From NCBI RefSeq assembly GCF_036226525.1, contig NZ_CP108487.1, forward strand, positions 4,712,001-4,776,000: a stretch of DNA of 64,000 bases. Direction: 5' to 3'. This document shows, piece by piece, positions 8,704-17,073 of this stretch (position 1 is its first letter; each line of letters begins with the position of its first letter). Made by a program: the position numbers and the translations under genes. The notes below the pieces were generated by a model. The model saw nothing but the letters and a program-made list of their open reading frames with translations. It searched no databases and was not told the origin of the DNA. Origin of the DNA: Kribbella sp. NBC_01245. Its GTDB lineage: Bacteria > Actinomycetota > Actinomycetes > Propionibacteriales > Kribbellaceae.

Positions 8704-9369
8704 ATGAGCGGCGCCGTGAGGATCTTGCTGGTCGAGGATGATCTCGACATCGCGAATGCGCTCATCCCTGCGTTGAGACGATATGGCCTGGTGGTCACGC
8801 ACGTGCGGACCGCCGCCGAAGCACTGGCCGCCGACCCTGGCGATCTGGTGCTACTCGATCTCGGGCTGCCCGACGGAGACGGCATCAACGTGTGCCGCCA
8901 GATCCGGACCGTCTCCGACGTTCCGGTCATCGCCGTCACGGCCAGGGGTGAGGCAGCTGACCGGGTCCGGGGATTGCGCAGTGGTGCCGACGACTACGTC
9001 GTGAAGCCCTTCGCGATCTCCGAACTGCTGGCCCGGATCGACGCGGTACTACGCCGGACCGGCTTGTTGCAGCCGCGTCCGCGGGTCACGGTCGGCGACC
9101 TGACCGTGGATATCGAGGCCCGGACGGTCGAGGTGGCGAGTAAGCCGATCACCCTGACCCGGAAGGAATTCGACGTGCTCGCGGTGCTCGCCTCCCACCA
9201 CGGCCGGGTGGTGCCGCGCGAACAGGTCGCGCTGTACGCCTGGCAGTCGGTGTTCGAGGCCTCGTCGCGGACGATGGACGTGCACGTGGCGAGCCTGCGG
9301 GCGAAACTCGGCCGGCCGGAACTCGTCCAGACCATCCGGGGTGTCGGCTACCGCCTGGGCGCGGATTGA
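8704..9369 (+). CDS. OmpR-family response regulator
   Basis: 221 residues. Receiver domain with acidic pocket EDD (11-13), phospho-acceptor Asp52 (LLDLGLPDGDG), Thr in VTARG and Lys in DYVVKPF; then a winged-helix DNA-binding domain (LTRKEFDVLAVLA, RTMDVHVASLRAKL, IRGVGYRL). The histidine kinase starts 18 bp downstream. The divergent TRAP permease and the adjacent TAXI receptors are the most likely targets, as in TctD/TctE-type control of tricarboxylate uptake; that link is inference. Confidence 0.93.
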   Translation: MSGAVRILLVEDDLDIANALIPALRRYGLVVTHVRTAAEALAADPGDLVLLDLGLPDGDGINVCRQIRTVSDVPVIAVTARGEAADRVRGLRSGADDYVVKPFAISELLARIDAVLRRTGLLQPRPRVTVGDLTVDIEARTVEVASKPITLTRKEFDVLAVLASHHGRVVPREQVALYAWQSVFEASSRTMDVHVASLRAKLGRPELVQTIRGVGYRLGAD

Positions 9370-9386
9370 GGACCGAGGACTGATCC

Positions 9387-10784
9387 GTGCGCCGCCGCCT
9401 GCTGCAGTCCCTGGTTCCGTTGGTCATCCTGCTGGCCATCGCCGCCTCCCTTCCGTTGGCCAATTACGTGGCATCGGGCGCGTCCCGCACGCTCTTCGTC
9501 TCCCGCAGCAACGACGCGGACTGGTTCGCCGACGTGGCCGAATCGCCCTTGCAGTCGGGCGATATCGCGACCCTTCGGCAGCTCGCCGTGCGCTATCACA
9601 AGCTCTACAACACCCCGGTCTTCATCGTCGACGTCGATATGCGGGTGATCGCCACCTCGCGTTCCGGTATCAACGTGAAGGAGCCCAAACTCAAGACCGA
9701 GCTCGACCGCACCCTGGCCGGCCGGCTGAACGAGGAACCACCCGCGCTCTGGCCCTGGCGGACCGGCGACATGCTCGTCTCCCGTCCGGTGGTGAACAAC
9801 GGGCGCGTGCTCGGTGCCGCCGTGCTGGTGGTCCCGACCGACGAGGGCCGCGCCGACGTACAGCGCTGGCTGCTGGTCGTGCTCGGCGGTCTGCTGCTCA
9901 GCCTCGGCCTCGTCGTGCTGGGTGTGGTCCGGCCGGTCAGCCGCTGGGTGCTGCGCCCGCTCCAGGACCTCGACAACGCGACTCACCAGGTGGCCCGTGG
10001 CGCGCTCGACATCCGGGTCCGTACGGACGGCCGCGCGCCCGAGCTGCGGCGCCTGGGCGACAGCTTCAACTCGATGGCGTTGAGCCTGAACCAGTCCCGC
10101 CAGCGCGAGCGTGAGTTCGTGGCCGACGCGTCCCATCAGCTCCGTACGCCGCTGACCTCGGCGCGGATCCACATCGAAGGCCTGTCCCGGCTGTCGCCGA
10201 CCGCGCGGTTCGCCCTCGCGGATATCGACCGGCTCGGCCGGATCGTGCAGCGGCTGTCCCGGCTGGCCGGTTCGGATCGCCCGGTCGACGAGAGCGACGC
10301 CGAGGGCATGGACCTGGCCGAGGCCGTCGGCGAGCGGCTGGTCGGCTGGTCCGCGGTGTACGCCGCCGACGACCTCGAGCTGATCGTCGGCAAGATGCAG
10401 CCGGGCCGGGTCGCGTCCGAGCTCGAGATCGACGACATCCTCGACGTACTGCTCGACAACGCCGCCAAGTACGGCCAGCCGCCGGTCGAGGTCTCGGTGC
10501 TGCGCGATTCCGACGAAGTGGTGCTCCAGGTCCGCGACCACGGTCTCGGCCTCAGCTCGAACGACCTGAAGAAGATCGGCGAGCGGTTCTGGCGCAGCAC
10601 CCACCACCGTGAGATGCCCGGTACGGGTCTGGGCCTGGCCATCGTCCGGGCGGAAGCGACCCGGGTCGGCGGTCGCGTGGTGGCCACGCCAGGCGCCGGT
10701 GGTGGCCTGGTGATCGAGATCCGGCTGCCCGCGCTGGATCCGGCGCCGATGCTGATGCCGTTGGAGGCCCAGCACCGCCGCTGA
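9387..10784 (+). CDS. Membrane sensor histidine kinase
   Basis: 465 residues from GTG. Membrane helix at about 5-28, an extracytoplasmic sensor of about 130 residues (30-158) with a single-Cache-like pattern (NTPVFIVDVDMRVIATSRSG), second helix at about 162-182, HAMP (183-235), HisKA with phospho-acceptor His250 in FVADASHQLRTPLTS, and HATPase with N box DNAAKYG and G boxes DHGLGLS and GTGLGLAI. It partners with the preceding regulator. The sensor size is compatible with binding a small carboxylate directly or a liganded receptor protein. Confidence 0.93.
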   Translation: MRRRLLQSLVPLVILLAIAASLPLANYVASGASRTLFVSRSNDADWFADVAESPLQSGDIATLRQLAVRYHKLYNTPVFIVDVDMRVIATSRSGINVKEPKLKTELDRTLAGRLNEEPPALWPWRTGDMLVSRPVVNNGRVLGAAVLVVPTDEGRADVQRWLLVVLGGLLLSLGLVVLGVVRPVSRWVLRPLQDLDNATHQVARGALDIRVRTDGRAPELRRLGDSFNSMALSLNQSRQREREFVADASHQLRTPLTSARIHIEGLSRLSPTARFALADIDRLGRIVQRLSRLAGSDRPVDESDAEGMDLAEAVGERLVGWSAVYAADDLELIVGKMQPGRVASELEIDDILDVLLDNAAKYGQPPVEVSVLRDSDEVVLQVRDHGLGLSSNDLKKIGERFWRSTHHREMPGTGLGLAIVRAEATRVGGRVVATPGAGGGLVIEIRLPALDPAPMLMPLEAQHRR

Positions 10785-10790
10785 TCCGCT

Positions 10791-11759
10791 TTAGGTGTGG
10801 TTGGCCCGGTACCAGCGCTCGGCGGCGGGGTGCAGCGGGACCGGCATGGTGGCGATGGCGGAGCGCGGGTCCAGCGAGCCGGCCTCGACGTGGAACTTGG
10901 TCAGGTCGGCCTGGCGGCGGAACAACGTGTTGACGGTCCACCAGGCCCAGGGGTCGGGCAGGCCGAACCGGCAGAGCAGGTAGTTCGGCACGGACAGGGT
11001 GTTGACCGAGCTCGACGTGCCGTAGACCGATGGCGGAATCTGGGTCAGCACGTAGTTGCCGATTCGCCGGCTGGCCACCTTCGTGGCCTGCGGGCCGATG
11101 TCGATCAGCTTGAAACCCAGTTGGCTCTGCAAGTCGGTGATCGGATCGGTCGGCAGACCGCCGCTCCAGATCAGCGCGTCGATCTTATCCGTCCGCAGCG
11201 CGACCGTCGCAGCCTTCAGATCGAGGTGGGACGGGATGTACTCGGTCGACTTGATGCCCGACATGCTCAGCAGCCGTGTCGCGACCACCAAGGTGCCCGA
11301 GTTCAGGGAGCCGATGTTGACCCGCTTGCCGACCAGCTGGGGCAGGCTCTCGATCTCCGACTTGAGTGGCACGATCACGTGCACGTAGTTGTCGTGCGTG
11401 CGCGCGAGGGCCCGCATCGGGATCACCCCGGTCTTGAGGAAACCCGCCCTGCCCTCGTAGGCGTCGGCGGCCGAATCGGCCAGGCTGAAGGCGAGATCGG
11501 CACCGCCGTTCTGCCCGAGCAGTTTGAGGTTCTCGACCGACCCGTCCGTCCGGATGGTGGACAGCTCCGTGCCCGTCACCTCGGATACGAGCTTGGCCAG
11601 ACCCTTCCCGTACTTGTCGTAGACGCCATCGGCATTGCCGGTGGCGAGCTTGGCTGCGAACGAGGGGGCTGGTTCGTCGGAGCGGCCACGGGAGCACCCG
11701 GGCGTCACGACGGCCGCGGCGCCGGCGACGGCGGCACCGAGGAACGATCGGCGATCCAT
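10791..11759 (-). CDS. Second TAXI solute receptor, Tat-exported lipoprotein
   Basis: 322 residues. The N-terminus DRRSFLGAAVAG is a Tat motif and TPGC (Cys about residue 22) a lipobox, unlike the Sec-type signal of the receptor at 5579-6556. The mature part is recognisably TAXI: LATGNADGVYDKYGKGLAKL, ADLAFSLADSAADAY, GKRVNIGSLNSGTLV, DALIWSGGLPTDPITDL. There is no permease gene next to it. It ends six bases from the kinase stop, convergent. Either it shares the permease at 6553-8580, or it presents ligand to the neighbouring kinase. No Shine-Dalgarno is visible, so the start may be leaderless. Confidence 0.85.
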   Translation of the reverse strand: MDRRSFLGAAVAGAAAVVTPGCSRGRSDEPAPSFAAKLATGNADGVYDKYGKGLAKLVSEVTGTELSTIRTDGSVENLKLLGQNGGADLAFSLADSAADAYEGRAGFLKTGVIPMRALARTHDNYVHVIVPLKSEIESLPQLVGKRVNIGSLNSGTLVVATRLLSMSGIKSTEYIPSHLDLKAATVALRTDKIDALIWSGGLPTDPITDLQSQLGFKLIDIGPQATKVASRRIGNYVLTQIPPSVYGTSSSVNTLSVPNYLLCRFGLPDPWAWWTVNTLFRRQADLTKFHVEAGSLDPRSAIATMPVPLHPAAERWYRANHT

Positions 11760-11840
11760 GGGGCGAGGGTAGTCGGCATTCGCCCCGGCCGCCTCCCCGC
11801 GAGAAGAATCCGTGCCGTCTAGACGGGCCCCACCTCGGTG

Positions 11841-11854
11841 TGACAGCGTTGTCA
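11841..11854. promoter_or_regulatory. LacI-type operator upstream of the GH38 gene
   Basis: TGACAGCGTTGTCA: arms TGACA/TGTCA around a central CG-containing core, the classic form of actinobacterial LacI-family sugar operators. It ends 38 bp before the GTG of the alpha-mannosidase gene. No LacI gene is adjacent, so control in trans is implied. Confidence 0.6.
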
Positions 11855-11892
11855 TCGACGAACATAGGTAGGACCATTCCCCGGAGGACTTC

Positions 11893-14800
11893 GTGCACGA
11901 CGACCGATCACTCATCGAGGAGCGGCTCAAGCGCGCCCTGAAGGAGCGCATCCGCCCCGCGATCTACGGCGCCGCCGTACCGCTCGACATCAAGGTCTGG
12001 CACGCGCCGGGTGAGCCCGTGCCGCCCGCCGAGGCCCTCGCCGCCGACTACGAACCGGCTGCGATCGGTACGCCGTGGGGCCCTGCCTGGGGTACCGCCT
12101 GGTTCCACTTCAGCGGGCAGGTCCCGGCGGACTGGGCCGGCCAGGAGATCGAGGCGGTCATCGACCTCGGCTTCAGCGGCGGACCGGGCTTCTCCGCGGA
12201 AGGTCTCGTGCACACCACCGCCGGCGTACCGCTGAAGGGGCTGCACCCGCGCCAGACGTACGCCCCGCTCTCGATCCTCGGGCCCGACGGCGATCCGGCC
12301 GCGCCGGGTGACTCGGTCGAGTTCTACGTCGAGGCCGCCGCGAACCCCGAGGTGCTCGGCTGGAACGCGTTCGCCCCGATCGAGGACCTCGGCAGCAAGC
12401 CGAAGCCGGGCGGTAAGCCCATCTACGAGCTGCGCCGGGCCGATCTGGCCATCTTCCACGCGCAGGTCTGGGATCTCGTCCTCGACCTGGTGGCGCTGGA
12501 CGGCCTGCAGAAGGAACTGCCGGAGAGCGAGCCGCGTCGTCGGGAGATCCTCCGGGCGATCAGCCGTTCGCTCGACGTCCTCGACTACGAGAACGTCGCG
12601 GGAACCGCCGAGGACGCCCGCGCGGAGCTCACCGACGTACTGAGCCGTCCGGCCCATGCGAGCGCCCACCAGCTCTCGGCCGTCGGACACGCGCACATCG
12701 ACTCCGCCTGGCTCTGGCCGCTGCGGGAGACCAAGCGCAAGGTGGCCCGTACGGTCTCGAACGTCGCCACGCTGGCGCAGGAGTACCCGGAGCTGGTCTT
12801 CGCGTTCTCCCAGGCTCAGCAGCACGCGTGGGTGAAGGAGAACTACCCGGAGGTCTGGGAGCGGCTCAAGAAGGCCGTGGCCGACGGCACGATCGTCCCG
12901 GTCGGCGGTATGTGGGTCGAGTCCGACACCAACCTGCCGGGCGGTGAAGCGCTCGCGCGGCAGTTCATCCACGGCAAGCGGTTCTTCCTGGACGAGTACG
13001 GCATCGACACCCAAGAGGTCTGGCTGCCGGACTCCTTCGGCTACACGGCCGCATTGCCGCAGCTGGTGAAGTTGTCCGGCTCCAAGTGGTTCCTGACCCA
13101 GAAGATCTCCTGGAACAAGGAGAACCGTTTCCCCCACCACACGTTCTGGTGGGAGGGTCTGGACGGCACCCGCGTCTTCACGCACTTCCCGCCGATCGAC
13201 ACGTACAACTCGGACCTGTCCGGCCGGGAGCTCGCCCACGCCCAGCGCAACTTCGCCGAGAACGGTTCGGCCACGCGATCTCTGGTGCCCTTCGGGTACG
13301 GCGATGGCGGCGGCGGCCCCACCCGTGAGTTCGTCGCGACGGCTCGTCGGGTGGCCAACCTGGAGTCAAGCCCGAAGGTGACGATCGAGTCGCCCACGGA
13401 GTTCTTCAGCGCGGCAGAGGCCGAGTACCCGAATGCGCCCGTGTGGTCCGGCGAGCTCTACCTGGAGATCCACCGGGCGACGTACACGTCTCAGGCCAAG
13501 ACCAAGCAGGGCAACCGTCGTAGCGAGCACCTGCTGCGCGAGGCCGAGCTATGGGCCGCAAGCGCGGTAGTGGCCGGCAAGCTCGACAGCTATCCGTATG
13601 AGGAGTTCGACCGGCTCTGGAAGGTCGTACTGCTCAACCAGTTCCACGACATCCTGCCGGGTAGCTCGATCTCCTGGGTGCACCGCGAGGCCGAGGCGAC
13701 GTACGCCAAGGTCGCCGAGGAGCTCGAGTCGATCATCGGCAACTCTTTGAAGGCGCTGGCAGGTGTTGGGTTCGAGCCGGTCGTGTTCAACGCGGCGCCG
13801 CATAGCCGTGGTGGTGTGGCTGCCCTTGGTGCCGGTCCCCGGATTAGCGATGACGCGCCCGTCACGATCGAGGGTGGTGTCCTCGACAACGGCGTGATCC
13901 GCGTGACTGTGGACGAGCGTGGTCTGATCACTTCGGTGTACGACATCGCGGCCGAGCGTGAGGTCGTTGCCCCGGGCAACGTGGCGAACCTGCTGCAGAT
14001 CCACGTGGACACGCCGAACCAGTGGGATGCGTGGGACGTCGACTCGTTCTACAAGAACAACGTCCGCGACATCACCGAGGTCGACTCGGTCGAGTTCAGC
14101 GGACCGGACGAGGATGGCGACGGCGCGGCCTCGGTCGTGGTGAAGCGCTCGTTCAACCGGTCCAGCATCACCCAGACGCTGCGGTTGCGCCCGGGCACGA
14201 AGCGGGTCGACATCGAGACCTCGGTCGACTGGCACGAGTCGGAGAAGTTCCTCAAGGCGGCCTTCCCGGTGGACATCCACGCGGATCGCTCGGCCTCGGA
14301 GACGCAGTTCGGGCACATCTTCCGCCCGACCCACCAGAACACCTCGTGGGACGCGGCCAAGTTCGAGATCGCGGCGCATCGCTGGGTGCACGTGGGCGAG
14401 CCCGGGTACGGCGTTGCCGTGGTGAACGACTCGACGTACGGGCACGACATCACTCGCACGGCCCGCGAGGACGGTGGTACGACGACCAACATCCGGCTGT
14501 CGGTCATTCGCGCGCCGCGGTTCCCCGACCCGCAGACCGACCAGGGTGTGCACGTCATCAACTACGCGTTGGTGGTGGGTGCGGGGATTCCGGAGGCCGT
14601 CGAAGAGGGTTACCGGATCAACCTGCCGGAACGTGTCGTCAGCGGTGCGGCCGCGCCTGCGCCGATCGTTGCCGTTGACAATGGAAACGTCATCGTCGAG
14701 GCGGTCAAGCTGGCCGACGACCAGTCCGGCGACGTGGTCGTCCGGCTGTACGAGTCCAGCGGTGGTCGCTCCCGGGCGACGCTGACCGCCGGATTCGCCG

Positions 14801-14925
14801 CCGCCTCGGTGACCGAGGTGGACCTGCTGGAGCGCCCACTCGCCGACCGCGAACTGGTCGACGGCGGCGTCTCCTTCGAGCTCCGCCCGTTCCAGATCCT
14901 GACGTTCCGCTTCAAGCGCGCGTAG
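11893..14925 (+). CDS. Alpha-mannosidase, glycoside hydrolase family 38
   Basis: 1010 residues, typical of full-length GH38 enzymes. The catalytic domain includes VGHAHIDSAWLWPLRET (zinc ligands His and Asp, about residues 266-275), WLPDSFGYTAALPQL (nucleophile Asp about 380) and NQFHDILPGSSI (zinc-ligand His). The C-terminal half is the beta-sandwich part of GH38. No signal peptide, so it acts in the cytoplasm, hydrolysing alpha-mannosides taken up by a transporter encoded elsewhere. GTG 11893 is preceded by GGAGG. Monocistronic, with a LacI-type operator upstream and a strong hairpin downstream. Confidence 0.95.
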   Translation: MHDDRSLIEERLKRALKERIRPAIYGAAVPLDIKVWHAPGEPVPPAEALAADYEPAAIGTPWGPAWGTAWFHFSGQVPADWAGQEIEAVIDLGFSGGPGFSAEGLVHTTAGVPLKGLHPRQTYAPLSILGPDGDPAAPGDSVEFYVEAAANPEVLGWNAFAPIEDLGSKPKPGGKPIYELRRADLAIFHAQVWDLVLDLVALDGLQKELPESEPRRREILRAISRSLDVLDYENVAGTAEDARAELTDVLSRPAHASAHQLSAVGHAHIDSAWLWPLRETKRKVARTVSNVATLAQEYPELVFAFSQAQQHAWVKENYPEVWERLKKAVADGTIVPVGGMWVESDTNLPGGEALARQFIHGKRFFLDEYGIDTQEVWLPDSFGYTAALPQLVKLSGSKWFLTQKISWNKENRFPHHTFWWEGLDGTRVFTHFPPIDTYNSDLSGRELAHAQRNFAENGSATRSLVPFGYGDGGGGPTREFVATARRVANLESSPKVTIESPTEFFSAAEAEYPNAPVWSGELYLEIHRATYTSQAKTKQGNRRSEHLLREAELWAASAVVAGKLDSYPYEEFDRLWKVVLLNQFHDILPGSSISWVHREAEATYAKVAEELESIIGNSLKALAGVGFEPVVFNAAPHSRGGVAALGAGPRISDDAPVTIEGGVLDNGVIRVTVDERGLITSVYDIAAEREVVAPGNVANLLQIHVDTPNQWDAWDVDSFYKNNVRDITEVDSVEFSGPDEDGDGAASVVVKRSFNRSSITQTLRLRPGTKRVDIETSVDWHESEKFLKAAFPVDIHADRSASETQFGHIFRPTHQNTSWDAAKFEIAAHRWVHVGEPGYGVAVVNDSTYGHDITRTAREDGGTTTNIRLSVIRAPRFPDPQTDQGVHVINYALVVGAGIPEAVEEGYRINLPERVVSGAAAPAPIVAVDNGNVIVEAVKLADDQSGDVVVRLYESSGGRSRATLTAGFAAASVTEVDLLERPLADRELVDGGVSFELRPFQILTFRFKRA

Positions 14926-14926
14926 T

Positions 14927-14974
14927 CCCCTTTATCCCGCGAGTGGTCGCGTATGACCACTCGCGGGAAAGGGG
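14927..14974 (+). terminator. Terminator hairpin of the GH38 gene
   Basis: Long stem: CCCCTTTATCCCGCGAGTGG pairs with its complement ending at 14974, with two unpaired bases (AT) in the left arm. It starts two bases after the GH38 stop. Confidence 0.75.
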
Positions 14975-15131
14975 TTAGGCGAGTGAGTTCCGGCGTACGT
15001 CGGTGAAGGTGGTGTCGTCGTACTCGGGCTGGCCGTCGGACCGCATCCGGACGAGAGCGAGCCCGGTACGGATCCACGCATCGCCGCCCGCCGCAAACTC
15101 CGGCACCGACGTACCTCGACACAGGACGGAG
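14975..15131 (-). pseudogene. C-terminal remnant of an unidentified gene
   Basis: A minus-strand frame reads coherently for about 50 codons (AWIRTGLALVRMRSDGQPEY, then DDTTFTDVRRNSLA) to TAA at 14975-14977, directly after the GH38 terminator. No start or N-terminal domain exists; upstream the frame runs into the remnant of another gene on the opposite strand. Codon use looks like neighbouring real genes. The parent family is not recognised. The right boundary is approximate. Confidence 0.45.
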
Positions 15132-15141
15132 CCGGCGTCGT

Positions 15142-15306
15142 ACGGCGGCCGCGCTGCACGTCCACGCGAACACCGTCGACTACCGGCTCCGGCAGGTCGG
15201 GCGGCTGACGGGGTTGGACCCGGCCCAGCCTGACCAACTCCCGCGGCTCATCGCGGCAATGGCGGGTCAGTCCTCGTACAGATCGTCTTCCTCGTCCACG
15301 ACGTGA
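15142..15306 (+). pseudogene. C-terminal HTH remnant of a PucR-family regulator
   Basis: On the + strand, TAAALHVHANTVDYRLRQVG followed by RLTGLDPAQPDQLPRLIAA is the unmistakable C-terminal PucR-type helix-turn-helix. Everything upstream (the several-hundred-residue sensor/GGDEF-like part) is missing. The frame runs on to a TGA at 15304-15306 inside the convergent DUF5709 gene. With the minus-strand tail at 14975-15131 it forms the two outer ends of a once divergent gene pair whose middle is deleted. Confidence 0.65.
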
Positions 15307-15692
15307 ACCGCGGCCTCTTCCGCGCTGGCGCCCGCGCCGTCGATACCGACGTCCTCGGCGACCAGGTCACTGTCCTCGTCGGACGACAAGCCTTCGTCGG
15401 GCGCGACCAGCCGGCCGGAACGCACACCGCCGACCTCGGGACCGCCGACGTTCTCGGTGTCCTCCTCGGCGTACGGGTCGAGCTCGGGCTCTTCCTGGGC
15501 AAGCCGCTGGTCGAGCGTTTCCCCTTCCAGCGCCTCTTCCGCGGTGTTGCCGAACCCTTCGGCCGGTGACCACTTCTCGGCCGGGGAATAGCCCTCGTCC
15601 AGCACGTCGGCCACCCCGCGGTCGTCCAAGGTGTCCTCGGGCTGCAGCTGGTTCTCGTCGTCGACGCTGTACTCGCCGTTGTTCTCCGTCAT
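15267..15692 (-). CDS. Acidic DUF5709-type protein
   Basis: 141 residues, extremely acidic (clusters of Asp/Glu throughout, ending EEDDLYED). Pattern YSVDDENQLQPEDTLDDRG and DVLDEGYSPAEKWSPAEGFG is typical of the actinobacterial DUF5709 family, with GETLDQRLAQEEPE in the middle. Predicted soluble and largely disordered; function unknown. GGTGGAGGT lies directly before the ATG. Divergent from the P450 gene with only about 55 bp between the starts, so the promoters may overlap. Confidence 0.8.
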   Translation of the reverse strand: MTENNGEYSVDDENQLQPEDTLDDRGVADVLDEGYSPAEKWSPAEGFGNTAEEALEGETLDQRLAQEEPELDPYAEEDTENVGGPEVGGVRSGRLVAPDEGLSSDEDSDLVAEDVGIDGAGASAEEAAVHVVDEEDDLYED

Positions 15693-15746
15693 ACCTCCAC
15701 CTTGTCCATCCGGGTCGCCGTACGCAAGCGTCCCGCCTACCGTGGA

Positions 15747-17063
15747 GTGGTGACGACGCCTCTGCTCGACACTCGCACGCTCGATCGGGAAACGGCCCGC
15801 GCACTGCCGCCGGGTCCACGGCTGCCGATGATGGTGCAGACGGTCATGTTCGCCAGACACCGGGCCTGGTATTTGCCCGCGGTGCGGCGGCGATACGGCG
15901 ACGTGGCAACGATCCGGATCGTGCCGCGCGGCCGGGTCTGTGTCGTCCTCAGCGATCCGGTCCATATCCGCGAGTTGTTCGCCCAGCCGATCACCACCGC
16001 ACATACCGGCGAGGGCAATGTGGTGTTGCGGCCGATCATGGGCGACAACTCGCTGCTGCTGCTCGACGAAGACGCCCACCTGCGCATGCGCAAACAGCTG
16101 ATGCCCGCGTTCCACGGCCACGCGCTGCGCGGTTATCGCGAGCTGATCGCCCGTCTCGCGGTGGCCGAGGTCGAGAGTTGGCCGGCGAATCAGCCGTTCC
16201 GCGTGCACGACCGGATGCGCGCGCTCACGCTCGAGATCATCCTGCAGGTGGTGTTCGGGATGACCGACGGCGATCGGCTGGATCGGCTCCGGCCGCTGCT
16301 CGATCGGGTCGTCTCGGTTGATCCCGTCATCATGCTGGGCGGGTTCTATCCGCGACTGCTGAAGTATCCGCCCTGGCGGCACTACGTCGGCGCGCAACGC
16401 GAGGCGGACGCGACCCTGTACGACGAAATCGCGGCGAGACGGGTGAGCCCGGATCTGGCCGGGCGTACCGACGTACTGTCCAGGCTTTTGCAGAACGGCG
16501 AGTGGTCGGACGTCGAGCTGCGGGATCAACTCGTCACGTTGCTCCTGGCCGGGCATGAGACGACGGCGACGTCCTTGGCCTGGGCGTTCCACGATCTGGC
16601 CAGGATGCCGGACGTGATGCGGAAGGCGCAGGATGGTGACGACGAGTATCTGGAGGCGGTGACGAAGGAGTCGCTGCGGCGGCATCCGGTGATCTACCAG
16701 GTGAGCCGGCGGCTGGCGGAGGCGACGTCGGTCGGTGGATACGAGTTGCCGAGAGGTACGACGGTGATGGCGGGCATCGGGTTGGTCCACAGCGATCCGG
16801 CGCACTACCCCGAGCCGGACGAGTTCCGCCCGGAGCGCTTCCTCGGCGACAACCCGGCCGCCCCCTGGATCCCTTTCGGCGGCGGCGTACGACGCTGCCT
16901 CGGCGCCGGCTTCTCCCTGCTCGAATCCACCGAAATCCTCCGAGCCACCCTCACCCGCCATGATCTCCGCGCCCCCAACCCCACCCCCGAACCCCCCAAA
17001 CCCCGCAACGTGACCCTTACTCCCGCCCACGGCTGCACCCTCACCGCCAGTCGGCGTAGTTGA
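15747..17063 (+). CDS. Cytochrome P450
   Basis: 438 residues. Oxygen-binding I helix LLLAGHETTATSLAW, ExxR in KESLRRHP, and haem-binding FGGGVRRCLGAGF with the thiolate ligand at about Cys384. Soluble bacterial type, close to the CYP51/CYP3/CYP4-like 'PGP' subgroup (ALPPGPRLPMM near the N-terminus). Substrate unknown, and no ferredoxin or ferredoxin reductase gene is nearby. GTG 15747 or 15750 is the likely start; an upstream ATG at 15702 would add 15 residues. The stop lies 11 bp before the next gene's GTG, so the two may be co-transcribed. Confidence 0.92.
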   Translation: MVTTPLLDTRTLDRETARALPPGPRLPMMVQTVMFARHRAWYLPAVRRRYGDVATIRIVPRGRVCVVLSDPVHIRELFAQPITTAHTGEGNVVLRPIMGDNSLLLLDEDAHLRMRKQLMPAFHGHALRGYRELIARLAVAEVESWPANQPFRVHDRMRALTLEIILQVVFGMTDGDRLDRLRPLLDRVVSVDPVIMLGGFYPRLLKYPPWRHYVGAQREADATLYDEIAARRVSPDLAGRTDVLSRLLQNGEWSDVELRDQLVTLLLAGHETTATSLAWAFHDLARMPDVMRKAQDGDDEYLEAVTKESLRRHPVIYQVSRRLAEATSVGGYELPRGTTVMAGIGLVHSDPAHYPEPDEFRPERFLGDNPAAPWIPFGGGVRRCLGAGFSLLESTEILRATLTRHDLRAPNPTPEPPKPRNVTLTPAHGCTLTASRRS

Positions 17064-17073
17064 TGATGTAGGC

